Shown here piece by piece: positions 10,082-18,589 of a stretch of DNA of 64,000 bases; position 1 is the first letter of the stretch, and every line of letters starts with the position of its first letter. The stretch comes from UTCFX2 sp963788145 (GTDB lineage: Bacteria > Chloroflexota > Anaerolineae > Anaerolineales > UBA4823). The notes beneath the pieces were generated by a model. It searched no databases and was not told the origin of the DNA. It was given only the letters and a program-made list of their open reading frames with translations. The stretch covers positions 992,001 through 1,056,000 of the forward strand of contig CAWBFQ010000003.1 in assembly GCA_963788145.1 (NCBI GenBank), written 5' to 3'. Position numbers and translations under genes: made by a program.

Positions 10082-10131
10082 ATTCGAAGCCGGAAAATAT
10101 TACTACGCTTACCCGCTTTTGTCAACAAAGA

Positions 10132-11108
10132 TTATAGATCGCGGCGCACAAAATAATCAGCCAGGTCTTGCAGCGCCCGGCGATGGGCATTGTCCGGGAA
10201 ACGATCCAGGATCGCGTGCGCCCGCCGAATGTGCGCCTCGGCCTCCTCCATCGAGCGGCGGATCGCCCCGCTCAGGCGGATGGAATTCACCAGCCGCTGG
10301 ATCATGGCTTCGCCGGTGTAGTTGCCGCTCAGCAGCTGGGCCATGTCCTGGTCGTTCGGATAGAGCTCCAGGTAATACAGCGCCGGCAGGGTGATCAAAC
10401 CCTGGCGCAGGTCGCTGGCGACCGGCTTGCCCACCGTGATCTGCTCGCCGGTGAAATCGAGCACATCATCCACGATCTGGAAAGCGATCCCGATCGCGTT
10501 GCCAAAGCTGCGGGCGGTTTCGACCGTATCCGCATCCACCGGGCTGAGCAAGGCCGCCGATGCGGTCGCCAGTTCGAACAGCGAGGCGGTCTTGGCGTAG
10601 ATGCGCTGCTCGTAGTTCTCGCGGCTTGCCAGCCCCCGGCTGGTGAAAAGCTGGGTGATCTCGCCGTTGACAATGGTGGACAGCGTCTCAGAGAACAGGC
10701 GCATCACCGCCACCGAATTGGTCTCCGCGGCCAGCTTGGCGGCGGTGGAGAAGATGAAGTCGCCGGTCAGCACGGTGGCGGCTGGCGACCAATGCGAGTT
10801 CAGGGTCGCGATCCCCCGCCGCAGCAGCGACCCATCGATCAGGTCGTCGTGCACCAGTGTGGCGGTATGCAGCAGTTCGATCGCGGCCGCCAGGGTGATC
10901 AACTGCTCACGACCGCGGTAACATCCCGCCCGTCAATAACGATAAAGCCGGACGGACGCGCTTGCCGCCTGACGAAAGCAAATGCTTCAGCGCGGCTTCC
11001 AAATCCGGATGGCGGTTTTCGGCTTGCGAGCGCATCAATGCTTCAACGCTGCCTCAACTCATCTTCAACAGGGGCTAAAAAATCACCTGATCTCACCAGA
11101 CTACTCAC
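10132..11108 (-). CDS. Polyprenyl diphosphate synthase (frameshifted N-terminus)
   Basis: A trans-prenyltransferase that extends allylic diphosphates with IPP to make the quinone or lipid-carrier side chain. Both Asp-rich motifs are visible: LLHTATLVHDDLIDGS (FARM) and FQIVDDVLDFTG (SARM), with GKPVASDLRQG after the second. The long frame starts at residue MITLAAAIELL, too far inside. Upstream the missing N-terminus is readable in other frames as FLAPVEDELRQ, then RSQAENRHPDLEAALKHLL and SSGGKRVRPAL, so indels near 10920 and 11050 break it. A GTG at 11108 overlapping the TatD stop is the likely start, making a translationally coupled pair with tatD. Confidence 0.85.
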
Positions 11109-11917
11109 CAATGAAATAACCTCTTTGCATTCTCAGTTGTGATCCGGGCAATACGCTCGCTCTCGACCTGGCGCAGAGCGGCGATTTCCTTTGCCACAAA
11201 CTGGACATAAGCCGGCTCGTTCCTTTCCCCGCGATGCGGGTGAGGGGTCAGGAACGGGGCATCCGTCTCGATCAGCAGCATTTCCACAGGCGCCTGGGCT
11301 GCCACGTTTTTAAGCGTATCCGCCTTTTTAAATGTCACCGGACCGGTCACGCCGATCCAAAAACTCATCTCGACTGCCCATTCGGCTGCGCCCAAATCGG
11401 CGCTGAACGAGTGCAGCACACCCGCCCGGCTGGAAAGCGGGCTGTTGTCTGCCTCCAGATCGCATTTCCAGGCGGCGAGCAATTTCAACGCGTCCCGCAG
11501 GGCCGGTCGATTGACTTCATCGCGGTCGCGCAGATGCACCACCACCGGCAAACCGAACTCGGCAGCCAGGTCAAGCTGCTGGCTGAACACCTGCTGCTGC
11601 AATTCGTGCGGCGCCTGCTCCCAATAATAATCCAGCCCGATCTCGCCAATCGCGACCACTTTGGGGCGCAAAGCCAGCTCACGCAATGCGGGCAGGCTTT
11701 CATCCGTCCAGCTCAGCGCCTCGTTGGGGTGCACACCCACCGCGGCGTAAACCGGCTCAAACTGCTGCGCCAATTCCACCGCCGCCAGGCTGCTGGGCAG
11801 ATCGACTCCCGGGTTCAACATGCGGGTCACGCCGGCTGCCACAGCCCTTTCAATGACGCTCGCCCGATCCGGGTCAAAGCGCTCAAAGTTCAAATGACAA
11901 TGGGTATCGGCCAGCAC
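11105..11917 (-). CDS. tatD: TatD-family metal-dependent DNase/hydrolase
   Basis: A TIM-barrel amidohydrolase of about 270 residues. Metal ligands are visible: DTHCHLNF at the N-terminus, AIGEIGLDYYWE, VVHLRDRDE, GVLHSFSA and LLIETDAPFLTP, then RGERNEPAYV. The open frame reaches 12028, but a TATAAT at 11993-11988 on this strand puts transcription start near 11980. I therefore favour the GTG at 11917, directly before LADTHCHL. TatD enzymes act as 3'-5' exonucleases or D-aminoacyl-tRNA-type hydrolases in DNA and RNA quality control. Its stop overlaps the start of the polyprenyl synthase gene. Confidence 0.85.
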   Translation of the reverse strand: MLADTHCHLNFERFDPDRASVIERAVAAGVTRMLNPGVDLPSSLAAVELAQQFEPVYAAVGVHPNEALSWTDESLPALRELALRPKVVAIGEIGLDYYWEQAPHELQQQVFSQQLDLAAEFGLPVVVHLRDRDEVNRPALRDALKLLAAWKCDLEADNSPLSSRAGVLHSFSADLGAAEWAVEMSFWIGVTGPVTFKKADTLKNVAAQAPVEMLLIETDAPFLTPHPHRGERNEPAYVQFVAKEIAALRQVESERIARITTENAKRLFHW

Positions 11918-12100
11918 GTCGGTCGCCTGTTTAATCCTGTTATCGTTAATCTGCGCCTGTTCCCGATCCCAGAAACGGCGCACCGGTATTATATCAAGGG
12001 AAAGGGCGCCCCGGTAGAGAAGTATCACCTCTCTCAGAGCATTCTTAATAACGCCCGCCGCCGGACAAGACCGATCTGCCTAAATATCACCAATTTTGGA

Positions 12101-12106
12101 TATAAT
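12101..12106 (+). promoter_or_regulatory. -10 box giving a leaderless cysteine desulfurase mRNA
   Basis: TATAAT ends 7 nt before ATG 12114, and no convincing -35 is seen. The spacing equals that at padR and at 60719. Confidence 0.6.
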
Positions 12107-12113
12107 CGGAGCA

Positions 12114-13300
12114 ATGAACGCCAAAAACCAACCTACCTACCTGGACTACGCCGCCACCACCCCGGTGGATGAGCGCGTGCTGGAAGCGATGCTGCCCTAT
12201 TTCAGCCAGGTCTTCGGCAACACGTCTTCGGTCCACATCTACGGCCAGCAAGCCGAAGCCGCCCTGGAGAACGCCCGCCTGACGCTGGCGCAAGGACTGA
12301 ACTGCCAGCCCGGCGAAGTCGATCTTCACCTCTTGCGGCTCGGAGAGCGACAACCTGGCGCTGCGCGGAGCCGCCCTTGCCGCACGCAAGAACCGCGGCG
12401 CCAATCATATCCTGATCAGCCCGGTGGAGCACCACGCCGTCTGCGCACCGCCCAACAGCTGGCCCACCAGCACGGCTTCGAGCTGGAATACCTGCCGGTG
12501 GACGAATACTGGGCGGGTCGAGCCCGCCGAGAGTGTGCCGAGCGGCTGCGCCCAGAGACCGCCCTGGTCTCGGTGATGTACGCCAACAACGAGATCGGCA
12601 CGATCAACCCGATCGCCGAGATCGGCGCAGTTTGCCGCCGCGCCGGGTTCCCTTCCACACGGATGCCGTCCAGGCGGCGGCCTATCTGCCGGTGGATGTG
12701 CAGGCGCTGAACGTCGACCTGCTCTCGCTGGGGGCGCACAAATTCTACGGTCCCAAGGGCGTGGGCGCGCTCTATATCCGCAGACGGCACGCCGATCTGC
12801 CCGGCGCAGACCGGCGGCGGGCAGGAGTTCGGTCTGCGGGCCGGCACGCACAATATCCCCTACATCGTCGGCATGGCAGAGGCTTTCCGCCTGGCGCAGA
12901 GCGAGCGGCAGCAGCGCAGTGGCGCATCGTGCGCCCGCTGCGCGACCACCTGATCGGAGCGCGTGCTGGAAGAAATCCCCGAGTCCCGCCTGACCGGGCC
13001 GCTCGAGCCAGCGCCTGCCCAACCACGCCAGCTTTGTCTTTCGAGGCGTGGATGGCAACGCCCTGCTGATGCTGCTGGATGTGGATGGGTTTGCCTGCTC
13101 GTCCGGCTCGGCCTGCAAGACCGGCAGCCCGGAGCCTTCCGAAGTGCTGACCGCCCTGGGGTTGTCGCCGGATTGGGCGCTCGGCTCGCTGCGGGTGACG
13201 CTTGGGGAAACAGAGCGACCTGGAGCAGGTCGATCGCTTCCTGCAGATTCTGCCTTCGGCGGTAGGCACGTGCCCGCGACAAGCGGCTAGAGTGGTAGTC
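12114..13300 (+). CDS. Cysteine desulfurase, NifS/IscS type (frameshifted)
   Basis: A PLP enzyme that takes sulfur from cysteine as a persulfide and passes it to thiolation or Fe-S systems. Visible landmarks: YLDYAATTPVDERV at the N-terminus, VEHHAVC (His stacking on PLP), VSVMYANNEIGTINPI, PFHTDAVQAAAYLPVDV, LLSLGAHKFYGPKGVGALY with the PLP lysine, RAGTHNIPYIVG, and the mobile-loop persulfide Cys in DGFACSSGSACKTG. Indels near 12325, 12520, 12650, 12800, 12920-13010, 13205 and 13265 split it. Repaired, it reaches KRLEW and stops at 13300. It is leaderless and runs straight into mnmA, which receives its sulfur. Confidence 0.9.
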
Positions 13301-14371
13301 GCCATGAGCGGCGGGGTGGATAGCTCCGTGGCGGCGGCCCTGCTGGCCGCAGCAGGGCTACCAGGTGATCGGGATGATGATGCGCCTGTGGAGCGAAAGC
13401 CGGGCAGCGAGGCCGAGAACCGCTGCTGCACGCCCGATGCGCATGGCGCAGGCGCGGCGGGTGGCCGCCGATGCTGGGCATCCCTTTTTATGCCGTGGAT
13501 GCGCCCAGGAGACCTTTCGCTCGATCGTCGTGCAGGCTTCATCGACGGCTATAGCGCAAAGCAGCACCCCCAACCCCTGCCTGGACTGCAACCGCCAGAT
13601 CCGCTGGGGCTTCCTGCTGGACCGCGCCCCGGCCCTGGGGGCGCAGTACATGGCGACCGGTCATTACGCCCGCCTGCGCACCCGCCGGTGGGCAGGTTCA
13701 GCTTCTGCGCGGCCGTCGATCCCAACAAAGACCAGTCCTACGTGCTGCACGCCCTCAGCCAGGAGCCAGCTTTCCCAGACGCTGTTGCCGCTGGGCGAAC
13801 TGCACCAAGAGCCAGGTGCGCCAGATCGCCCGCGAGTTCGGTCTGCCGGTGGCAGAGCGTGCCGACAGCCAGGACCTGTGCTTCCTGGGCGGCCAGCGAC
13901 TACCGCCCGTTCCTGCTCCGCAACGCCCCGCAGGTCGCCAGCCCAGGTCCATCTCTGACCCGGGACGGGCGGCTGTTCGGCCGACACCAGGGGCTGGCTT
14001 TCTACACCATCGGGCAGCGCAAAGGATTGGGGTTCAGCGCGCCCGAACCATATTATGTGATCTCGAAAGACCCCGCTCAAAATGCGCTGATCGTTGGGCC
14101 GCTGGAGCAGTTGGGCTCGGATCAAATGAGCGTATCCTCCATCCATTGGATTGCAGAAGAAGCGCCCTCCGCTCCTTTCCGCGCCCAGGTCAAAATCCGC
14201 TACACCGCCCAATCCGCCTGGGGAGAGGTCTCCCCGCTGCCGGGGGACCGCGCCGAGGTCCATTTCGACCACCCGCTGCGAGACATCACCCCCGGACAGG
14301 CGGCGGTTTTTTATCAGGACGACCTTTGTCTCGGCGGCGGCGCCATCCAGGACGGGGCTTTCAGGTCCTAA
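13292..14371 (+). CDS. mnmA: tRNA 2-thiouridine(34) synthase MnmA (frameshifted)
   Basis: An ATP-dependent enzyme that adenylates U34 of Lys, Glu and Gln tRNAs and replaces O2 with sulfur. The PP-loop reads VVVAMSGGVDSSVAAALL. The first catalytic Cys lies in STPNPCLDCNRQIRW, then MATGHYAR, DPNKDQSYVL and the second Cys in SQDLCFLG, then FYTIGQRKGLG. Indels near 13355, 13400, 13480, 13560, 13690, 13770 and 13890 break the first two thirds; the last third (from about 13930) is intact. GTG 13292 is the likely start and overlaps the end of the cysteine desulfurase gene, its sulfur donor. The pair forms a compact tRNA thiolation unit. Confidence 0.9.
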   Translation: MVVAMSGGVDSSVAAALLAAAGLPGDRDDDAPVERKPGSEAENRCCTPDAHGAGAAGGRRCWASLFMPWMRPGDLSLDRRAGFIDGYSAKQHPQPLPGLQPPDPLGLPAGPRPGPGGAVHGDRSLRPPAHPPVGRFSFCAAVDPNKDQSYVLHALSQEPAFPDAVAAGRTAPRARCARSPASSVCRWQSVPTARTCASWAASDYRPFLLRNAPQVASPGPSLTRDGRLFGRHQGLAFYTIGQRKGLGFSAPEPYYVISKDPAQNALIVGPLEQLGSDQMSVSSIHWIAEEAPSAPFRAQVKIRYTAQSAWGEVSPLPGDRAEVHFDHPLRDITPGQAAVFYQDDLCLGGGAIQDGAFRS

Positions 14372-14436
14372 ATCCAGCCGCAAAGCGGGCATGCAGGCAT
14401 CAATATTGCAGCATGCATCTTGCATTGGAGATTATT

Positions 14437-14724
14437 ATGAGCATTCCAAGCCTTCTCATCGGCCTTATCCTATCCACCCTGCTGGGAGCAGCCTTTCATC
14501 TCTGGCGCGGCGGCGATCTTCTCAAATTGATTTATTTCATCCTGCTGGGCTGGCTCGGTTTTTGGATCGGCCAATATCTCGCCGCTCGCTTCGGGCTGAC
14601 ATTCTTCAACCTCGGCGCGCTCAACCTGGGCGCGGCGATATCGGTCAGCCTGGTCTTCCTGTTCATCGGGCAGTGGCTCAGCCCGGTCCAGCCGCCGGCG
14701 CGCCCGCCTAAGCGGCGTAAATAA
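14437..14724 (+). CDS. Small hypothetical membrane protein
   Basis: A 95-residue protein with GGAG 6 nt before the ATG. Three hydrophobic helices are visible at about 4-22, 29-50 and 62-82, with a Trp/Gly-rich middle (LGWLGFWIGQYLAARFG) and a basic, proline-rich tail (PARPPKRRK) that would lie in the cytoplasm. It follows mnmA by 65 bp and may share its transcript. No family is recognised and no function is inferred. Confidence 0.6.
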   Translation: MSIPSLLIGLILSTLLGAAFHLWRGGDLLKLIYFILLGWLGFWIGQYLAARFGLTFFNLGALNLGAAISVSLVFLFIGQWLSPVQPPARPPKRRK

Positions 14725-14737
14725 ATCTGCCGGGGAT

Positions 14738-14764
14738 AAAAAAAACCCCTCACAATGTGAGGGG
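14738..14764 (-). terminator. Rho-independent terminator of csp
   Basis: On the minus strand CCCCTCAC-ATT-GTGAGGGG is followed by eight T. It lies 27 bp past the csp stop. The plus strand reads the same stem without the T tract, so it mainly serves csp. Confidence 0.9.
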
Positions 14765-14790
14765 CGGGAAGATATCTGATTAGTCAGTCT

Positions 14791-15000
14791 TTAGACGATC
14801 GTCACCTGTGCTGCCTGAAGTCCTTTCGGGCCTTGCTCAACGCTGAATTCGACTTCCTGACCTTCCTGGAGTGTTCGGTATCCTTCGGTTTGGATCGCGG
14901 TGTAATGTACGAATACATCCGACCCTCCCTCGCGCTCAATGAAGCCATAGCCTTTGCTCGCATTGAACCATTTGACCTTACCTACGATACGGTTGTTCAT
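14791..15000 (-). CDS. csp: Cold shock protein, CspA family
   Basis: A 69-residue single-stranded nucleic-acid-binding OB-fold protein. RNP1 is KGYGFIERE and RNP2 is DVFVHYTAI, preceded by GKVKWFNASKG and followed by EGQEVEFSVEQGPKGLQA. AAAGGAG lies upstream of the ATG. These proteins melt RNA secondary structure and can act as antiterminators. The gene has its own promoter (15200-15172), a leader of about 165 nt holding a terminator-like hairpin, and a strong terminator at 14738. It is divergent from trmI. Confidence 0.95.
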   Translation of the reverse strand: MNNRIVGKVKWFNASKGYGFIEREGGSDVFVHYTAIQTEGYRTLQEGQEVEFSVEQGPKGLQAAQVTIV

Positions 15001-15092
15001 TCCTTCTTTTCTCCTTTAGAACTATTTCGAACAATTGGCAGCAAGTTCTTTGAGACCCTATCCATCTGTTCTCAGACGAGCGGGCTAAAGAG

Positions 15093-15131
15093 AAAAAAAA
15101 CCGCCTGAACACGTCCTACGTTCAGATCGGT
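15093..15131 (-). promoter_or_regulatory. Terminator-like hairpin in the csp leader (candidate attenuator)
   Basis: On the minus strand ACCG-AT-CTGAAC pairs with GTTCAG-G-CGGT around a 9-nt loop, immediately followed by eight T. It lies about 40-72 nt downstream of the predicted start of transcription and about 90 nt before the csp ATG. An intrinsic terminator inside the leader suggests attenuation, or antitermination by a cold-shock protein itself (inference). Confidence 0.6.
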
Positions 15132-15171
15132 TATAGGTTCCGCTAGAACACACGTGCCACGAACTTAATTT

Positions 15172-15200
15172 AGTTTATCAGCCTTGACCAAATCCGTCAA
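15172..15200 (-). promoter_or_regulatory. csp promoter
   Basis: On the minus strand TTGACG (15200-15195), a 17-bp spacer and TAAACT (15177-15172). Transcription should begin near 15165, giving a leader of about 165 nt. Confidence 0.7.
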
Positions 15201-15204
15201 GGTT

Positions 15205-15233
15205 TTGAGTTCCTGACTGGATCAGTTTATAAT
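15205..15233 (+). promoter_or_regulatory. trmI promoter
   Basis: TTGAGT (15205-15210), a 17-bp spacer and TATAAT (15228-15233). It is back to back with the csp promoter; the two -35 boxes lie only 4 bp apart (15200 and 15205). Confidence 0.7.
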
Positions 15234-15260
15234 GCAGGCGGAGGATACAAACACCCCGGA

Positions 15261-16148
15261 ATGGACTTACTCAGCCCGCCCCTACCCCTACTCACCCAGC
15301 CAGGGGATCTGATCGAACTGGTCAGCCCCACCAACAAGATTTACCTGGTTCGCCTGACGCCCGAAGGTCAGCTCCATACCCATCGCGGCGTGGTCGAATT
15401 CAACGACCTGATCGGCCTCCCCTGGGGCAGCCAGGTTTCCACCCACCTGGGCAGCCCGTTCTTCCTGCTCCAGCCTTCCCTCAGCGATATCCTGCGTGAG
15501 ACTCGCCGCAACACCCAGATCATCTATCCCAAAGACATCGGGTTCATCCTGGTGGCGATGGGGATCGGCCCTGGTTCCACCGTTCTCGAAGCCGGGACTG
15601 GATCGGGCGCGCTGACCACTGCCCTGGCTTGGGCGGTCGGTCCCAGCGGGCATGTCTTCTCCTACGAACAACGTCCGGAAATGCAAAAACTGGCCGCCAA
15701 GAACCTGGACCGGCTGGGGTATTCAGAGCGGGTCACGCTGAAGCTGCGCGATGTGGGCGAGGGTTTTGATGAGCGCAACGTGGATGCGCTCTTCCTGGAT
15801 CTGCCCAATCCGTATGACTATATCCCGCAGACCCGCCAGGCGCTCAAAGCCGGCGGTTTCTTCGGCTCGATCCTGCCCACCACCAACCAGGTTCAGCGCT
15901 TGATCTTCACCTTTCATCCCAACGGCTTCGCCTTTGTCGAGGTGTGCGAGGTGATGCTGCGCTATTATAAAGCCAACGCCGAGCGGCTGCGCCCGGTGGA
16001 TCGGATGGTGGCGCATACCGGTTATCTGATCTTTGCCCGCTCGCTCAACCGGGAGGTTCCGCCACCCACAGCGGACGCCTCCCCCGAGGCGGATGAGGGC
16101 GCAGTTCAAGACCCAGATGATGATCCGGTAGTTTCAGATCCCGAATAG
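15261..16148 (+). CDS. trmI: tRNA (adenine-58-N1)-methyltransferase TrmI
   Basis: A 295-residue SAM-dependent enzyme of the GCD14/TrmI family that makes m1A58 in the tRNA T loop, a modification linked to tRNA stability. Residues 1-75 form the small N-terminal beta domain. The Rossmann domain begins with YPKDIGFILVAMGIGPG and SAM motif I VLEAGTGSGALT, then VFSYEQRPEMQKLAAKNL, and the substrate loop DALFLDLPNPYDYI. The C-terminal 30 residues are acidic and probably disordered. GGAGGATA precedes the ATG by about 15 nt. The frame is intact. A small gene follows after 11 bp. Confidence 0.9.
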   Translation: MDLLSPPLPLLTQPGDLIELVSPTNKIYLVRLTPEGQLHTHRGVVEFNDLIGLPWGSQVSTHLGSPFFLLQPSLSDILRETRRNTQIIYPKDIGFILVAMGIGPGSTVLEAGTGSGALTTALAWAVGPSGHVFSYEQRPEMQKLAAKNLDRLGYSERVTLKLRDVGEGFDERNVDALFLDLPNPYDYIPQTRQALKAGGFFGSILPTTNQVQRLIFTFHPNGFAFVEVCEVMLRYYKANAERLRPVDRMVAHTGYLIFARSLNREVPPPTADASPEADEGAVQDPDDDPVVSDPE

Positions 16149-16159
16149 GAACTTATTTT

Positions 16160-16359
16160 ATGTTTCGCAGACGCCCCATCCGCTTCCGCCGCCTTTTTCG
16201 CCCGCCGTTCAACCAGCCGCAAACCGGTCCGGTTTCGCCTGGCGGGCAGGCTCTGCCCATCCGCAGCGCGGCGCGAGCGTGGGCGCGGATCTGCTGGAAT
16301 GGATCAGCGAGACGGAGGCCGAATGCCTTTATTGCGCAAGCGTGATCCAGGCGGAGTGA
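16160..16359 (+). CDS. Small basic/acidic hypothetical protein (one frameshift)
   Basis: The first 40 residues are very basic (MFRRRPIRFRRLFRPPF). Joining frames near 16268 gives the C-terminus ADLLEWISETEAECLYC followed by ASVIQAE and a stop at 16357. This ending looks far more protein-like than the original frame, which closes in ARRRPNAFIAQA. The repaired protein has about 66 residues with a Cys pair two residues apart near the end. It sits between trmI and the Nudix gene and is probably cotranscribed. No family is recognised. Confidence 0.45.
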
Positions 16360-16363
16360 GCCG

Positions 16364-16996
16364 TTGTTCGACCTGAGCGAAGCCGAGATTTCACGCCGGC
16401 TGCGCCATAATGATCATGCCGGTTCAGCCGACCCGCTGCTGGAATACCCGCCTGTTCTCGATTGGGGTCAGGGGAAACCTATCCCAGCAGCCGTGCTGGT
16501 CCCGCTTCTGCGCCAGGATTCCAACTGGCGCATCCTGCTCACCCGCCGCAACGCCGCCCTGCCGGAGCACAGCGGGCAGGTCGCTTTCCCCGGCGGGCGA
16601 GCCGACCCGGGGGATAGCTCGCCGGAATTCACCGCCCTGCGCGAGGCGCAAGAAGAGATCGGTCTGAAGCCAGAAGATGTGCGCCTGCTGGGGAGGCTGC
16701 CCGATTATTTCACCATCACCAATTACCTGGTCACACCGGTGGTGGGGGTGTTGCCGTGGCCTTATCCGCTCCACCCGGCGGGTGACGAGGTATCCAGGGT
16801 GTTCTCGATCCCGCTTGATTGGCTGGCCGATCCCGCCAACCACGAAGAACGCCTGCGTGATCTGGGTCCGCCGTACCCGCCCATTCGGATCATCTATTTC
16901 CAACCGTACGACGGCGAGGTGCTGTGGGGCGCCAGCGCCCGCATCACACTCGCCATGCTGCATATGCTCAAGGACGACGAGCCGTCCCTGGAATAA
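16364..16996 (+). CDS. Nudix hydrolase, CoA-pyrophosphatase type
   Basis: A 210-residue Nudix protein. The Nudix box runs from GGRADPGD to REAQEEIGL with the catalytic Glu pair. The preceding stretch SGQVAFPGGR and the overall length match the CoA/NADH diphosphatase NudL group, which hydrolyses CoA to 3',5'-ADP and phosphopantetheine. The start is a TTG at 16364, 4 bp after the previous stop; no ATG lies before the conserved region. It is the last gene of the trmI transcript and is followed by a terminator. Confidence 0.8.
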   Translation: MFDLSEAEISRRLRHNDHAGSADPLLEYPPVLDWGQGKPIPAAVLVPLLRQDSNWRILLTRRNAALPEHSGQVAFPGGRADPGDSSPEFTALREAQEEIGLKPEDVRLLGRLPDYFTITNYLVTPVVGVLPWPYPLHPAGDEVSRVFSIPLDWLADPANHEERLRDLGPPYPPIRIIYFQPYDGEVLWGASARITLAMLHMLKDDEPSLE

Positions 16997-17000
16997 AAAA

Positions 17001-17028
17001 TCCCGACCGTGAGGTGGTCGGGATTTTA
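17001..17028. terminator. Bidirectional terminator between the Nudix gene and rplY
   Basis: TCCCGACC and GGTCGGGA pair around GTGAGGT, with an A tract on one side and ATTTTA on the other. It can serve both convergent genes. Confidence 0.85.
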
Positions 17029-17049
17029 TCGATTAAACCAGGCTGTTTG

Positions 17050-17706
17050 CTATTCTTCTTCTTCCTTCTTGCCGCGTTCGATCACTTCCGGCTCGACGTC
17101 GCCCGCTGGAGCGGCTTCTTCTTCTTCTTCGCCCTCGCCAGCTGTCTCCAGGGTTGGGGCTGTGACCAACACGATCATCTCATCCGGGTCTGTCAACACT
17201 TCCACACCCGGCATGGACGGCAGGTCGCGCACGTAAACCGCATCGCCGATCTTCTTCAACAGGGCCATATTCACCACGATCCGCTCTGGCAGATCGCCCG
17301 GCAGCGCTTCCACTTCGATCTCTTCCTGCCCGGTCACCAGCACACCGTTGAACATTTTCACGGCAGGCGAATCTCCTTGCATATCGATCGAAACCATGGT
17401 CGTCAGCTTTTCGGTCAGCGAGACTGCCATGAAATCCACATGGATCAACAAACCGGTCACCGGGTGGCGCTGTCTCTCGCGGATCAGGGCGGAGTGCACT
17501 TCGCCGCCTTCAATATCCACCTTGATCAACTGCGAGCTGGAGACATGCGGCAGCACACGCGAGGCCGAGTGATAATCCAGGCTGATCGGGATCGAGCCAA
17601 TATGAACGCCATAAACCACCGCGGGCAGCAGACCCGCCCGCCGGATGGCTCGAACCTGTTTGCCGATGACATCTCGGCTTTTTGCTTTCAATACGACTTC
17701 TTCCAT
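17050..17706 (-). CDS. rplY: 50S ribosomal protein L25/general stress protein Ctc
   Basis: A 218-residue two-domain L25. The N-terminal domain (VVLKAKSRDVIGKQVRAIRR, then GLLPAVVYG) binds 5S rRNA. The C-terminal TL5/Ctc domain runs from about residue 95 (LLIHVDFMAVSLTEKLTTMV) through DLPSMPGVEVLTDPDEMIV. An acidic tail of about 30 residues ends in KKEEEE. I placed the start at 17706 because GAGGAAGG lies 6 nt upstream; an in-frame ATG at 17733 lacks a ribosome-binding site. The frame is intact. Confidence 0.9.
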   Translation of the reverse strand: MEEVVLKAKSRDVIGKQVRAIRRAGLLPAVVYGVHIGSIPISLDYHSASRVLPHVSSSQLIKVDIEGGEVHSALIRERQRHPVTGLLIHVDFMAVSLTEKLTTMVSIDMQGDSPAVKMFNGVLVTGQEEIEVEALPGDLPERIVVNMALLKKIGDAVYVRDLPSMPGVEVLTDPDEMIVLVTAPTLETAGEGEEEEEAAPAGDVEPEVIERGKKEEEE

Positions 17707-17820
17707 AATATCCTTCCTCGGAGCGCCTCTCACCGCTTGCGGTTACCCTCGCTCCTTCGGTATTGTATCCGGCAGCCGCCGGTTGGGATTATACAGCGCT
17801 CCAGTCAGGCTGGAGGGCTG

Positions 17821-18381
17821 TTACGCACTTCTATGATCAACCACCATCCGCAGGGTGAACAGCACCAGACCGGTTACTGCGCCCGCGACCATCCCTGCCA
17901 GCAAAGCGCGCGGGGTATCCACGATCGCCTGTACGTCCCCGTTCACCTGCCCGGCCAGCAAAATCCCGGTCCGAACCGAGCTGGCTTCCAATTCTTTGGT
18001 CACAATCAGGCCTGCCTGTGAGTTGTTCACCTGGGCCGATTGGGCGTAAACCACAGCCATCGAGCTGTTCTCTGCGTTGACGCTATCGGCGACGGTCATC
18101 CCAATGGCAGCCTGCGAGGCATTCACCGTTGTCGCCTGCACACTCACCACTGCGGCAGATTCCAGCGAGCATCGATCCGCTTTAATCAGGCGGGCTGCGC
18201 TCTGGCGCATATCAATTTCACTCGCCATAATCTGATCGGCATAGCTGGAATTCACCCGGGCCAGATCGGCGATCACTTTGCCGACCGTGGTATCTTCAAC
18301 GTTGACGGCGTCGCCGCTCACATCCGGGCGATCATCCTGCTCTTCTTCGGCATCGATTGGTTTCACATCCGTTTTGCTCAT
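17821..18381 (-). CDS. Bactofilin-like beta-helix repeat protein with C-terminal membrane anchor
   Basis: A 186-residue protein. GGAGGT precedes the ATG at 18381. After an acidic N-terminus, residues about 30-155 consist of short repeats with alternating small and hydrophobic residues (VNASQAAIGMTVADSV, VNNSQAGLIVTKEL), which suggests a right-handed beta-helix like bactofilins or polymer-forming scaffolds. A single transmembrane helix (LLAGMVAGAVTGLVLF) lies near the C-terminus, followed by a short basic tail. It may be a membrane-attached structural protein; that is inference from the repeat pattern only. Function unknown. Confidence 0.55.
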   Translation of the reverse strand: MSKTDVKPIDAEEEQDDRPDVSGDAVNVEDTTVGKVIADLARVNSSYADQIMASEIDMRQSAARLIKADRCSLESAAVVSVQATTVNASQAAIGMTVADSVNAENSSMAVVYAQSAQVNNSQAGLIVTKELEASSVRTGILLAGQVNGDVQAIVDTPRALLAGMVAGAVTGLVLFTLRMVVDHRSA

Positions 18382-18407
18382 TTTTACCTCCAAAGGCGCT
18401 GTTCTGC

Positions 18408-18435
18408 AAAAAAAATCCCCCGCCTGTGAGGGGGA
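18408..18435 (-). terminator. Terminator-like hairpin upstream of the beta-helix gene
   Basis: On the minus strand TCCCCC and GGGGGA enclose TCACAGGC and are followed by eight T. It lies 27 bp before the beta-helix gene and about 155 bp after the nucleotidyltransferase gene. It may end that transcript or act in the leader. Confidence 0.7.
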
Positions 18436-18589
18436 TACCCATAGGACACTTGATTTTAGCCGCAATGTCGGTTCTCGTCAATAGATGCACGAATTTTTTT
18501 CGAAAGTAGGAGCGAAGCTGGCGATTCAGAATTTCGCCTGCTTCGGCGTCTCCCCATTCGCTCTCAATCAGGCAAGTTCCGATTCCGGT

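Noticed and set aside
11908..12028. The long N-terminal extension of TatD
   Set aside because: The TATAAT at 11993-11988 on the same strand would lie inside the coding region, and the conserved protein starts at LADTHCHL.
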